Shown: positions 15,457 to 24,715 of the stretch, one piece after another
Numbering within the stretch: the stretch's first letter is position 1
Layout of the letters: every line of letters starts with the position of its first letter
Assembly (NCBI GenBank): GCA_018883245.1
Contig: VEQL01000025.1
Coordinates: forward strand, 1-38,151
Source: Chthoniobacterales bacterium
Lineage (GTDB): Bacteria; Verrucomicrobiota; Verrucomicrobiia; Chthoniobacterales; JACTMZ01
Direction of reading: 5' to 3'
DNA length: 38,151 nucleotides
The notes under the pieces: generated by a model
What the model saw: the letters and a program-made list of their open reading frames with translations, nothing else
What the model was told of the DNA's origin: nothing
The model's database searches: none
Program-made: the position numbers and the translations under genes

Positions 15457-17574
15457 ATGAAAACCATCCCACTGATTCTATCACTGCTGGCCGGATCCAT
15501 GCCCGTTGCCATCACCGCCTCGGAAGCCCCCCAACCCAAGGAACTGCCGCCGATTCCGGAGGTGATTTTCGGGGTCAATCAACTGAACGTCGGCCCGCCT
15601 GGATCGGCGATGAAGAGCTGGCCGCTGACCGATGCCGATGCGGAATGGCTCAAGAGCCTTGGCTGCAACACGATCCGTTTTCCGGTGTATCCCGGCGAAG
15701 TCGGCATCGATGAAAAGCGATTTTTGACCCGGACTCCGGATGGGAAATTCGACCCTGCGGCACTGGGAAAGCCCGATTGGCGAAGCCTCGACGAGCTGAT
15801 GGATTGGATGATCCGTCACCAGTTCACGCCCAACGTCTGCCCGTCGCCCGAATTGCATACGGCGGACTGGACATCCAAGACATGGATGTCTCTGCATGTG
15901 CCCGAAAATGCCGAACGGGCGGTTTGGTTCACCAAGCTCATCATGGATCATCTGACCGAAAAATACGGCGACCGCATTCTTTACGGCTGGTATGAGGATT
16001 GGTGGTGGAACTCCTACAAACACGAGGATAGCCCGCGTTTTCCCGAGGCATTCCGCCAGAAGCTCGCGGAGATGTATGATGGAAAGATCGCCTCGCTGAA
16101 TGCCGCGTGGGAGTCCACATACGGCAGCTTTTCGGAAGTCGAAGTGCCCGCGCTGATGAGCCGTGGCCCGGAGAGCTACAATCGTGGGGTTGTGGCTCCA
16201 GCCGCAATAAACAGTCGCCGGACATTCGACCTGCGCAAGGCCATGGATCTGATGCATCGCGAGGCGCTCACCGAACTCCGTGATTATCTGCACAAAAAGG
16301 CACCGGGTGCCTTGTGGACCGGTCCCTGCCTGCTCAATCAACTCGGCGGGCTCGCAGACATCCGCACCGTATCCGTTCCGCGCTGCAACGCCACGATGCG
16401 CACCGCAGCGATCACCAGCGACTTATTGTCCGGCGATCTCTACAGCGACACCCTGGAATATTATTCCCACTACCGGACGTATTCCAAATTTGCGGCAGCC
16501 GAAGACAAAAAGCTGCTCATTGCCGAGGTTCCGGCCATCAAGCCCCGCTCGTTCGAACTCGTCGCCGATGTCGGCGGTCCCTCCGCAGGCGCACTGGCCT
16601 GGTGCGGGAAGTGGGACCTCTGGGGGCTGATCAAAGACGATGGAACCCGCCGCGAAGAAAATGGCAAAGCCTGGCGTAAGTTATACGACACCTATCAGTC
16701 CAACCGCAGTCGCTACGCCAAATACCAGCCCGGTTCGATCCATGTCTATTTTCCCGAAGAGACCCTGTCCTACTCCATCTCGGACCTGAATTTCATCGAT
16801 GCGTTCATGCACATCAGCGATCACATGAAGCCCGAGGAGTTGGAGCTGGTTTTGACCGATGAGCTTTCGTCCCTGCCGGCGGGAACCCCGATTTATGTGC
16901 TCGAGCGCACCCTGCCGCTTGCCGCGATCCAGGAGTTGGAGCGCCGCGGGGATGACGTCGTCACATTGCATCACTGGTTCATGGATGAAAACGGTCGGAA
17001 ACATCCGCGGAAAGCTGCCGGTGGAGACGTCTTCAAGCGGCTCCAAAGCCTGCCCGGCGGCGAGAAGCTGCTGGATGTGTTCCAGCGGGTGGAGGAGCGC
17101 GCGAACTGCGCGTCCTTTACCTTCGACGGGGCGCGCATCTCGTCGTCATCCGCCCTGGCGGAAGCCAATGCCGTGCTGCCCGATCGTCCGAACCGGCTCG
17201 AAAACCTCATCAACGGAGACACCGTTTCAGGCATCACTTTCAGCGACCGGGAACAGGACGAGTCATTCACGATCCAGCTCGGCAAAGAACGTCGGCTCTA
17301 TGGTGCGTTTGTGGACTTTTTCCCCGGAGACGGACAGTTCAACGCCGCCTCCCGCATGCCGGAGGGTGTGACCATTTCCATCTCCGATGATGGCAAGGAC
17401 TTCAAGCAAGTCGCCGTGATTTCAGGAAAGGACATGCGGACGCGAAGCCGCTGCCGGTTTGACCCGGTGAAGGCATCCTGGGTGCGGTTCGATTTTGGCA
17501 GGAACCGGAGCGGATCGGGTTTGCGCCTCGTCAATGCCGGCGTTCTCGGCGAGCAGGAAAAACATCAGCCATGA
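15457..17574 (+). CDS. Secreted GH42-like glycosidase with discoidin-type domain
   Basis: 705 residues with a signal peptide (MKTIPLILSLLAGSMPVAIT, cleavage near ASEA). Residues 35-400 form a TIM barrel: LKSLGCNTIRFPVYPGE near strand 1, ILYGWYEDWWWN with candidate acid/base Glu180, SLNAAWESTYGSF (a GH42 hallmark after the acid/base region) and KKLLIAEVPA with candidate nucleophile Glu357. A flavodoxin-like trimerisation-type segment follows (about 410-520), and about 560-700 resembles an F5/8 type C domain (LENLINGDTVSGITFSDREQ, then VTISISDDGKDFKQVAVISG), which binds carbohydrate. Beta-galactosidase or a related exo-activity is likely but the family is broad. It starts 12 bases after the propeller gene and overlaps the transporter by four bases. 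Confidence 0.78.
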   Translation: MKTIPLILSLLAGSMPVAITASEAPQPKELPPIPEVIFGVNQLNVGPPGSAMKSWPLTDADAEWLKSLGCNTIRFPVYPGEVGIDEKRFLTRTPDGKFDPAALGKPDWRSLDELMDWMIRHQFTPNVCPSPELHTADWTSKTWMSLHVPENAERAVWFTKLIMDHLTEKYGDRILYGWYEDWWWNSYKHEDSPRFPEAFRQKLAEMYDGKIASLNAAWESTYGSFSEVEVPALMSRGPESYNRGVVAPAAINSRRTFDLRKAMDLMHREALTELRDYLHKKAPGALWTGPCLLNQLGGLADIRTVSVPRCNATMRTAAITSDLLSGDLYSDTLEYYSHYRTYSKFAAAEDKKLLIAEVPAIKPRSFELVADVGGPSAGALAWCGKWDLWGLIKDDGTRREENGKAWRKLYDTYQSNRSRYAKYQPGSIHVYFPEETLSYSISDLNFIDAFMHISDHMKPEELELVLTDELSSLPAGTPIYVLERTLPLAAIQELERRGDDVVTLHHWFMDENGRKHPRKAAGGDVFKRLQSLPGGEKLLDVFQRVEERANCASFTFDGARISSSSALAEANAVLPDRPNRLENLINGDTVSGITFSDREQDESFTIQLGKERRLYGAFVDFFPGDGQFNAASRMPEGVTISISDDGKDFKQVAVISGKDMRTRSRCRFDPVKASWVRFDFGRNRSGSGLRLVNAGVLGEQEKHQP

Positions 17575-18959
17575 GCCATGCACCGGCCGCCCACAAGTCA
17601 CTCAGGGAATCCCTTCCTCTGCGTGAGAAAATCGCCTATGGCCTAGGCGGAGGATCAGAAATCCTGATGGCCAACGTCATCCTCAAGCTGGCCCTCCCGG
17701 TCTATCACCTAGGGCTTGGCGTAAGCGCGTCGGTGATCGGCATGATTCTCATGGGATCGAAGATCTTTGACGCGGTGAGCGACCCGGTGATGGGATCCAT
17801 TTCGGACAATTCCCGTTTGCGATGGGGACGTCGGAAACCGTTTGTGCTGCTGGGCGCCGCGTTCACCGCGCTGTTTTGCGCCGTCATGTGGCGGATGCCA
17901 GACGGACTGGATGCGCATGCGCTGGCAGTGTATTTCTCGGTGGCCGCCATTTTTTACTACGCCGCCTACACGGTTTTTTACGTGCCCTACAACGCGCTCG
18001 GTTATGAGATGACCGACAACTATGACGAGCGCACGCGCGTCATGACCTTCAAGTGGGGAATCGGTGCCACGATCAGCCTCCTGATTATTCCTGCGGTGTT
18101 GCCGCTTTGCTATTGGATCCATCCCGACAACGCTGCGGCGGGGGCGCGCTGGGTCGGACCGGTCGTTGGCGTGCTTATTCTCGCTCTGGCCGTGCCCGCC
18201 GCACTGCTTCCCCGTGAACGGAAGGCCGCGCCCGCCGGCATTCCGTTTTTCCGCGCCTTGGCGTTCACCCTGCGGAATCGCAGCATGCTCCTGTTGTGCG
18301 GCATAATCGTGTGCAGTCTGGTCGGCATGCTGCTTCTGGTTTCGTGGATGCTTTTTCTCAACATGGCCTATCTGCAAGGGATGAACCAGAAGGCCTCCGC
18401 GCAGATGGTCTTCTGGGGCGACCTAATTTTTTCCGTGCTGAATGTCGGATTCGTTTTTGTGTGCGGTTGGCTGGCAACCCGCTTTGACAAGCGCACGATC
18501 CTGATCGCCGGATTGGCATGGATTAGTGTTGGCATTCTTCTCAGCTATTTTTATTTCACACCGGCGCTGCCGTATCTGCAGCTCCTCTGGACGTTATTTC
18601 TAGCGCCGGGAATGGCGGCGGTCTGGGTGCTGAGCAACTCGTGCATTGCCGATGTCTGCGACGAGGATGAATTGCGGACGGGGGCCCGGCGGGAGGGATT
18701 TTACGGAGCAGTCTATTCGTTCAGCATGAAGGCCGGAGCGGGCGTTGGTCTCGGCCTCGCGGGGGTCCTTCTCGACGCGCTCGGCTTCGACAAGGCACTC
18801 ACCGAACAAGCCCCGCAGACCGTCAGCGCCCTGCGCCTGGCCTTCGCAGGACTCCCCGCACTCTGCTTCGCTCTGGCCACGGCTCTGGCAATGCTCTACC
18901 CGATCACCCGCCAACGCCACCATGAGATTCAACAAAGCCTGCTCAAACAAAATGGATAA
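17571..18959 (+). CDS. GPH-family sugar transporter
   Basis: 462 residues with about 12 membrane helices. The signature region is LMGSKIFDAVSDPVMGSISD followed by NSRLRWGRRKPFVL, as in MelB-type glycoside/uronide symporters. It is a paralogue of the 7638 transporter, not a copy. The ATG overlaps the stop of the GH42-like gene (ATGA), showing translational coupling, so it probably imports the products of that enzyme. Confidence 0.9.
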   Translation: MSHAPAAHKSLRESLPLREKIAYGLGGGSEILMANVILKLALPVYHLGLGVSASVIGMILMGSKIFDAVSDPVMGSISDNSRLRWGRRKPFVLLGAAFTALFCAVMWRMPDGLDAHALAVYFSVAAIFYYAAYTVFYVPYNALGYEMTDNYDERTRVMTFKWGIGATISLLIIPAVLPLCYWIHPDNAAAGARWVGPVVGVLILALAVPAALLPRERKAAPAGIPFFRALAFTLRNRSMLLLCGIIVCSLVGMLLLVSWMLFLNMAYLQGMNQKASAQMVFWGDLIFSVLNVGFVFVCGWLATRFDKRTILIAGLAWISVGILLSYFYFTPALPYLQLLWTLFLAPGMAAVWVLSNSCIADVCDEDELRTGARREGFYGAVYSFSMKAGAGVGLGLAGVLLDALGFDKALTEQAPQTVSALRLAFAGLPALCFALATALAMLYPITRQRHHEIQQSLLKQNG

Positions 18960-19857
18960 ACACCACGCAACCAAGGCCGCTTGCACGTGGCGGACTTTCA
19001 TTTCACTCTCCATCGTTGGCGCGATGACCACTACGGTGTTCGCAGATATTGATTACATAGAACGCTCCGGAAAGGACTGGATTGCGGCGACCCGGGTTCC
19101 CGGAGAATTCGCGAGTGTTGCACCCAGTGTGAACGAACCCGCCCGCATTTTTACCGCCAAGGCGAGCGGGGGCGTGGAAGGGAGGGATCTTCCGGGTCTT
19201 GCCGTCGCCTTCCAATCCGCCGCCGGACATTACCTCGACTTGGCTGCCAGAAAAAATGGTGGTGCCGGGAACAACGATCTCTACGCCGTCAATTCTGATG
19301 GCGGGATTGTATGGCTCTGCTACAGCGACGGATGGCAGGAGGTGCCACTGTTAAGCGGAGATTATGTGGCCGTGACCGAGGCCACTGCTGGTGACTTTGC
19401 CTTGGCGCTGCTGCGGGACGGCGGGATCGATGTAATCGCTTGGAGTGACGGTTGGAAGGCCCGGCGCGCGGGGACAAATTTCCGCGCGGTGGATTTTGAG
19501 CAACCGATGGTCGATATCACAACCCATGACGGGCGGTATTTTGCAATCAGTGGGTCCGGGGATTTGTATGAAATCTCCGCGGACAGTAGTGGCATCCCGG
19601 AGGGCATACAGAAGGTTCTTGAAGGGAATTTCCTCTCAGTGGCCGCAAACACCTCCGGCGCTGCGGAACTATGGCTAGGCGACACCAAAGGCGGCCTGTT
19701 TATCGCATCCTGCCAGGACGATGCCTGGCGCGCCGTCCGCGCTGTGGACAGCACCGTCATCTACCGGAATCTCCATACCGACATACACCGCAAGGACGGA
19801 CAGCTCTGGGCAGTTGCAGCTGGGGCATCGCAGCACCTCCATCCGCCAAACCCGTGA
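18952..19857 (+). CDS. Secreted protein of unknown function, 3' end probably rearranged
   Basis: 301 residues starting at an ATG that overlaps the transporter stop by eight bases. The first 32 residues form a signal peptide (FISLSIVGAMTTTVFA-D). I do not recognise the family. Repeating units of about 35-45 residues such as GGIVWLCYSDGWQEVPLLSG, GGIDVIAWSDGWKARRAG and DGRYFAISGSGDLYEIS suggest a beta-propeller. The last residues (AAGASQHLHPPNP) are read out of frame over the start of a different, propeller-family fragment beginning near 19824, so the natural C-terminus seems to have been replaced by a deletion junction. Confidence 0.6.
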   Translation: MDKHHATKAACTWRTFISLSIVGAMTTTVFADIDYIERSGKDWIAATRVPGEFASVAPSVNEPARIFTAKASGGVEGRDLPGLAVAFQSAAGHYLDLAARKNGGAGNNDLYAVNSDGGIVWLCYSDGWQEVPLLSGDYVAVTEATAGDFALALLRDGGIDVIAWSDGWKARRAGTNFRAVDFEQPMVDITTHDGRYFAISGSGDLYEISADSSGIPEGIQKVLEGNFLSVAANTSGAAELWLGDTKGGLFIASCQDDAWRAVRAVDSTVIYRNLHTDIHRKDGQLWAVAAGASQHLHPPNP

Positions 19858-19949
19858 ATATCGGCAGCCGCCGCGGGTTGTTCTTGGACGATCTCATGGT
19901 GGACCGCCTCGAAGGCCACGCACAACGGGTCTACATCAAAGTTCAGTGA
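19824..19949 (+). pseudogene. N-terminal fragment of a GH32/43-like propeller paralogue
   Basis: The frame GIAAPPSAKPVNIGSRRGLF, continuing LDDLMVDRLEGHAQRV, aligns with the mature start of the intact gene at 13957 (ADPIDIGNRRELFVDRFLID). It stops at 19947-19949 after about 40 codons. The block 19900-19932 is 32/33 identical to 32348-32380, part of another relic of the same family. It overlaps the end of the preceding gene in a different frame. Confidence 0.7.
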
Positions 19950-19971
19950 CCGAATAGTGCCACTGAAACAA

Positions 19972-19992
19972 CTGCCGTGTGGAAGACGGCAG
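19972..19992. other. Seven-base-pair hairpin near the IS200-type relic
   Basis: CTGCCGT (19972-19978) pairs with ACGGCAG (19986-19992) across a 7-base loop. It lies 17 bases beyond the transposase relic on its 3' side, where IS200/IS605 elements carry a subterminal hairpin for TnpA. It could equally be a weak terminator; there is no T-run. Confidence 0.3.
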
Positions 19993-20008
19993 GTTTGCCT
20001 TCGGCGGC

Positions 20009-20160
20009 ATATCGTCAATCAGAAGTTGACCATCATCGTGGACAGGCTCTCCTTCCTGCTCGGCGATGTAAGTTTTTATCATTACGTCGGTGATGTTGAC
20101 CGAGCTTACCGCCAAGTATCCCCTGCCCCAGAGATGTTTCCCCTGGCCGTTGCGGAGAGG
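20009..20160 (-). pseudogene. C-terminal relic of an IS200/IS605-type TnpA
   Basis: The minus strand reads NGQGKHLWGRGYLAVSS, then VNITDVMIKTYIAEQEGEP. TnpA proteins of the Y1 (HUH) family end with LWxxGYFVxxxG..TDExIxxYIxxQ; the last tyrosine region is the catalytic-tyrosine helix. The histidine-motif half is not visible upstream on this strand, where the frame meets a stop near 20180. The element is dead. Confidence 0.6.
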
Positions 20161-20295
20161 CGCCCTGCCCGTTTTCACTCAAAGCACGCGGATGCGGAAA
20201 TTCGTCGGTTCGATCCCTTGTCATTGGAATTGGCGAAAATGTTAATTTGGCCTGCGGCTCGGGCAGTTGTTGATCAGCGGGCCGGCGGGTAGGTT

Positions 20296-20833
20296 TTGCC
20301 AATATGCCGTTGTCAAAGCGCGTTGCGGGAGCAATGCACCCCAGTTCTATGTTTCACCGGCCATGCTTCGGGATTCCGTTATGCTTGGTTCCAACGCGGA
20401 GTCACGCTCGTCGAGGTGCTCGTCGTCGTGGCTGTTATCGCCCTATTGGCGGCTTTGCTGTTTCCGCTTGGTGCGCGAATGATGAAGTCTTCGGACATAG
20501 CCAGCGGTGTGGCGTCCAAGGCGGAGACAATCTTGCGGCCACGAATCATGTGCCCGGCACTGCCAGCAAGCCCTTTCTGCGGCGGGCACTTGGAAGCAGT
20601 CCAGCCGCGCCGGGCATCAAGCTTCCACGTATCGCCACACCGTGCCAGCAATCGGCTGTCATGGATCTCGATGCACAGCTGAAATTCATTGCCGGCACCC
20701 CGGTTGGGCCGGCCTTGCAACTTCTTCCGAACCCCCTGTATGGCGAGTGTCCGTGGCGCTTTATTTCGAGTGGCACGTGGAAACGCTTCCGGTCGGAGCC
20801 AACCACTACTCCGACAAATGTGGATAGTAGCGC
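20296..20833 (+). pseudogene. Decayed type IV pilin-like (pseudopilin) gene
   Basis: The frame from 20296 contains RGVTLVEVLVVVAVIALLAA followed by LLFPLGARMM, a textbook prepilin cleavage site and hydrophobic N-terminal helix as found in the many xcpT/PulG-like genes of Verrucomicrobia. After about residue 60 the sequence becomes unlike a pilin, and better fits appear in the other two frames (QSAVMDLDAQLKFIAGTP, GANHYSDKCG), so frameshifts are likely. It may be the remnant of a gene for a secreted or surface pseudopilin. The stretch 20160-20295 before it shows nothing else. Confidence 0.5.
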
Positions 20834-20905
20834 TTGCCTGCCTCTCCCGCCTCAGCCGTAAATGCCAATTTCACTGCACAGACGTTCTCCGACGACCAAC
20901 TTAAA

Positions 20906-23900
20906 GTGAAAACCGTTTTTTTTGTCTTACTCGCACTCTTTGTCGCGGGGGCGTGTCTTGCTGCGGACGAAAAAACAAACCTGCACTCGCCCTACCGACC
21001 GGGAGTAAATTCCGCGCCGCAACCGGTGAGCGAGGGAAAACTTCTCCGCCCGATGCGCTACCAGCCGGTCGATGGCGGGTTTTCCATCGCCAACGGGGAG
21101 GAAAGGTTCAACCGTCCGCTTTACATCGGGCATGACGGAGCTCGGCTGGATGCAGGGGACCGCCCGGAGTTCGCTCTTTATCTTCCGGGCAAGGGCGGGG
21201 TGTTGCGGTTGGGGCTGAGCGCGGGGGACAAGGCCCTCTGGTTGCAGGATGCGCGATCCGTCACAGCCACTTATGTGGAGGGGCGCATGGTCTATCGGAT
21301 TTCGGACCCCCTGCTGGGGAGCGGATCTGTGCAAGTCGTGGCGGTGCCGGCGGCCGGAGTTCCCGGTGGCGCCGTGTTTCAGATTCTGCGGGAGGGCGGG
21401 GAGGAGGGAGTCGATTTGTTGTGGGGCTTCGGCGGTGCTACGGGGGTCGTCGATTTTCGGGGAGATATCGGCTATACGGACATCGCCTCGCATTTCCAGC
21501 TCCGGCCCGGGGATTGTGACGGGACAATACTGGCGGGCGACGAGAAACAATTCGTTTTGAAGCGCGGGAAGACGGAGGTTTCTGCAGCGTTTTCCGCGCC
21601 GGCGATTTTCCGGCCGGCGGACGCCGCTTTATGGGACAAGCCCGCTGATTTGAAGAATTCCCAAGGGGCGGAACAAATTGTGGCAGTCGGAGAACTTCCG
21701 ATGAAGCCAGGCAAACCGATTTACCTGCTGCTCGCGAAAGGCGGTTCTTTGACGACCCGCGGAGAGGAGCTCGAAAGCCTTTTTCAGGAAAGTGTCGCCG
21801 CGAAGCAAACCGTGGCAGGGACGGTAACCGTCCGCACTCCGGACCCTTACGTCAATGCTCTCGTCCCGGCCCTGAATATTGCGGGGGACGCCCTGTGGGA
21901 TGGGCAAGGGCGTTTTGCCCACGGGAATGTCGCTTGGAGAAGGAGCTACTTTGGCTGGCTGCCGGCTTATGCGGGAGATGCCTTGGGGCGGCATGACCGG
22001 ACGCGCGAGCACACGCGCTTCGCGATCGCGCGGCAGTTGGCAGACCCCACGGAGAAAACGCCCGCGATGAGCTTCAAAAGCGACGGCTACTTCTATGAGG
22101 ACTACGGCCGGATCTACAATTGGAACCCATCGGTGGCGGATGTGCTCATCCGGCATTTGGACTGGACCGGCGATCTGGAGTTCGCCCGTGAGATTTGGCC
22201 TGCTTTGAAAAAGCACCTCGCCCGTGAAAAGCGACTGTTCGGCCGGGACGGACTTTACGATGCCGTGGTGGCGATCTGGGCCAGCGACGCACTTTCATAC
22301 AACGGAGGCGGAGTGACCCACACTTCGGCCTACAACTTTTTCCACAACAAAGCGGCGGCACAAATCGCTGCGGCGATCGGCGAGGACCCTGTTCCCTACG
22401 AGGAAGAATCGCGGCGCATTGCCGAAGCGATGCAGGAGCGCCTCTGGCTTCCCGAGTCGGGACGGTATGCGGAATACCGCGATACGGCTGGCCTGCAAAG
22501 GGCGCATACCGCCGCCGCACTCTGGACGGTTTATCATACCATCGATTCGGAGGTTCCCGATGCCTTCCAAGCTTGGATGGTGGCAGGTTCCCTCCGCACG
22601 GATTTTCCTCAGATTGCGGTAGAGGGACCCGGCGTTCCAGAAGGCGACTGGCGAATTACCTCGACGAGCATGTGGATGCCTTACGTCTGGTCGGTGAACG
22701 TTGTGGCCTCCGGGGAAATCTACCTCGCCGCGCTGGCTGCGTGGGAGGCGGGTCGCAGGGATTTGGCGTGGAGCTTGTTCATGGGCACTACGATCGAGGG
22801 CATGTTCCGTGGCATTTGCCCGGGTAACGTGGGAATGACCCTCAGCTTCGATGCCTACAATGGGGAAAAAATCCGTGATTTCGGCTTTATCGGAAACCTG
22901 AGTCGCACGGTCACCGAGGGACTTTTCGGTATCCGGCCGAATCTGCTGCAGGGGGAAGTGACATTGCGCCCCGGTTGGCCGGAAGATTGGGATTTTGCGG
23001 ACTTCAAACATCCCTCGGTCGCGTTCGAATTCAAAAGAGAAGGTCAGACGGACACTTATCGAATTCGGTCTTCGTTCGGTCGACCTGTCAAAGTCCACCT
23101 TGTGGTGCCCGCACGCGGGGATGGCGTCACCGCGCAGATCGATGGAAAGAAGGTCGCTGTCCAGAACGAGCCAGATGCGATCGGAATGCCGATGGCCCGC
23201 ATCGAGGTTCCGGAGTCCGTCGCCGGCGGGGAGATTGTTCTCACGTGGAGTGCCAAAGCGCCGTCTGTTTCCAGGGACGGCAGTGTGTGGCCGGATCCCT
23301 CCGGACCGCGTGTGCCGCCCCAAGCCATCGTTGCCAATGGAGAGGAATTCTGCGTGTCGACCGGCGACGCAACGCTTTTGCAAATCAAAGACCCACAGCA
23401 GGCGCTTGCCGATGTCTACCGCTGGAGCAAAGGTTTCACGGCGACGGTCGCGGGGCCACCCGGTCATCGGACCATTTTTGCCGAGGTGAACCAAGGCCAG
23501 TGGACTTGGTGGATGCCGGTGGAGTTCGAAATCCGTCCTGCTTTGGACATTGTGACGGAAGCCGACGGGCGCATGGTCCCACGCGATGAGAGCGGTGCGT
23601 TGCGTTTCCGCATCCGCAACAACACTTCCGGAAAAATCAAGACAACCGCGGCGCTTGCCACCGTCGATTGGAAAGGCAACCACGAGGTGGACATTCCGGG
23701 CGGGGGCGGGCTTTCCGAGGAGATTATCATCCCGGCAGGAAAGGCGCTGCCCGGCAGTCAGCCCGTCTCGGTGACAATCGCCGGGCGGACTGTCGAGGGG
23801 ACTGTCGCGAACTGGGGGATTGCGGCCGAGGCCGACCGCTTCCGCATGATCCCCCTCCAGGGGATTTTCAACGCGCGTGTCACCGGGATGTTTGAAGATG

Positions 23901-24640
23901 GCAAATATGTCCGGAAAGATTTTCCGGCCGCCACCATGGAGAAGTTCGACCTCGCGGCACCCACGCCGGATGTGCCTGGGATCACGCTGTCCATTCCGAC
24001 TTCCGGGCTGGGCGGTTGGTGTCATCCCGATGCCTGGAAAAAATTCCAGGAAGTCGGGGGCTTGAATGACAAGGGACTGAGGGACAAGGCGACTTCGCAG
24101 GGCGGGGTTTTCCGGTTGGCCAGCGGCGTTCCCTTCCAGATCCCGACGGGGAAGGACGCGCCGAACATCGCACTCACCAGCCAATGGGATGCCTACCCCG
24201 CGGAAATCACCATTCCGCTAAGCGGGACGGCCTCCCATGCCTATTTCCTCATGGCCGGTTCCACCTGGCACATGCAGAGCCGGTTTGAGAACGGGGCAAT
24301 TATTGTCCAATACGCCGATGGGACAGAGACGCGCCTCGCGCTACGGAACCCGGAAACATGGTGGCCGGTGCACCGGGACTATTTTGTCGATGACTTCGCT
24401 TTCAAAATCGACGCACCACGTCCCCCGAGAATCAGGCTCGACACCGGAGAGGAGTATTTTGGTGCCACCCATTATGCCGGCGGCGCGCTTTCCCAGATCG
24501 AGTCTCATCTGATTTCCGGTGGCGCGGCCACTGTTCTGGATTTGCCGCTGGATCCCTCACGCGAATTGAAGTCCCTCACGCTGCGTGCCACGGCGAACGA
24601 GGTGGTCGTCGGGCTCATGGCCCTCACACTTGCCGAGTGA
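20906..24640 (+). CDS. Large secreted DUF4450 glycoside hydrolase-like protein
   Basis: 1244 residues from a GTG at 20906, which gives a clean signal peptide (KTVFFVLLALFVAGACLA-AD). An in-frame start at 20834 would put 24 polar residues in front of it. Residues about 45-290 match DUF4450 (MRYQPVDGGFSIANGEERFN, RPEFALYLPGKGGVLRLGL). Residues about 300-760 form an (alpha/alpha)6 barrel like GH78/GH95-type enzymes (WNPSVADVLIRHLDWTGDLE, FGIRPNLLQGEVTLRPGWPE at the end). About 770-1244 are beta-rich modules of unknown role. It probably cuts a polysaccharide in the periplasm or outside. The 5' neighbours are relics, and the next gene is convergent, so it seems to stand alone. Confidence 0.75.
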   Translation: MKTVFFVLLALFVAGACLAADEKTNLHSPYRPGVNSAPQPVSEGKLLRPMRYQPVDGGFSIANGEERFNRPLYIGHDGARLDAGDRPEFALYLPGKGGVLRLGLSAGDKALWLQDARSVTATYVEGRMVYRISDPLLGSGSVQVVAVPAAGVPGGAVFQILREGGEEGVDLLWGFGGATGVVDFRGDIGYTDIASHFQLRPGDCDGTILAGDEKQFVLKRGKTEVSAAFSAPAIFRPADAALWDKPADLKNSQGAEQIVAVGELPMKPGKPIYLLLAKGGSLTTRGEELESLFQESVAAKQTVAGTVTVRTPDPYVNALVPALNIAGDALWDGQGRFAHGNVAWRRSYFGWLPAYAGDALGRHDRTREHTRFAIARQLADPTEKTPAMSFKSDGYFYEDYGRIYNWNPSVADVLIRHLDWTGDLEFAREIWPALKKHLAREKRLFGRDGLYDAVVAIWASDALSYNGGGVTHTSAYNFFHNKAAAQIAAAIGEDPVPYEEESRRIAEAMQERLWLPESGRYAEYRDTAGLQRAHTAAALWTVYHTIDSEVPDAFQAWMVAGSLRTDFPQIAVEGPGVPEGDWRITSTSMWMPYVWSVNVVASGEIYLAALAAWEAGRRDLAWSLFMGTTIEGMFRGICPGNVGMTLSFDAYNGEKIRDFGFIGNLSRTVTEGLFGIRPNLLQGEVTLRPGWPEDWDFADFKHPSVAFEFKREGQTDTYRIRSSFGRPVKVHLVVPARGDGVTAQIDGKKVAVQNEPDAIGMPMARIEVPESVAGGEIVLTWSAKAPSVSRDGSVWPDPSGPRVPPQAIVANGEEFCVSTGDATLLQIKDPQQALADVYRWSKGFTATVAGPPGHRTIFAEVNQGQWTWWMPVEFEIRPALDIVTEADGRMVPRDESGALRFRIRNNTSGKIKTTAALATVDWKGNHEVDIPGGGGLSEEIIIPAGKALPGSQPVSVTIAGRTVEGTVANWGIAAEADRFRMIPLQGIFNARVTGMFEDGKYVRKDFPAATMEKFDLAAPTPDVPGITLSIPTSGLGGWCHPDAWKKFQEVGGLNDKGLRDKATSQGGVFRLASGVPFQIPTGKDAPNIALTSQWDAYPAEITIPLSGTASHAYFLMAGSTWHMQSRFENGAIIVQYADGTETRLALRNPETWWPVHRDYFVDDFAFKIDAPRPPRIRLDTGEEYFGATHYAGGALSQIESHLISGGAATVLDLPLDPSRELKSLTLRATANEVVVGLMALTLAE

Positions 24641-24715
24641 TGGAGGGCCCGCTTCACCACTCCGGCAAAATCTTGTCCGGCACCATGGAGCGCTACTTCC
24701 GAAAATTGAGCAGGA

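Noticed and set aside
22295-24184. A 629-codon minus-strand frame opposite the DUF4450 gene
   Set aside because: Antisense shadow; the DUF4450 reading has a signal peptide and recognisable blocks.
24641-24715. Possible terminator between the DUF4450 and AraC genes
   Set aside because: CCGG occurs twice, but as a direct repeat; no stable stem with a T-run was found.
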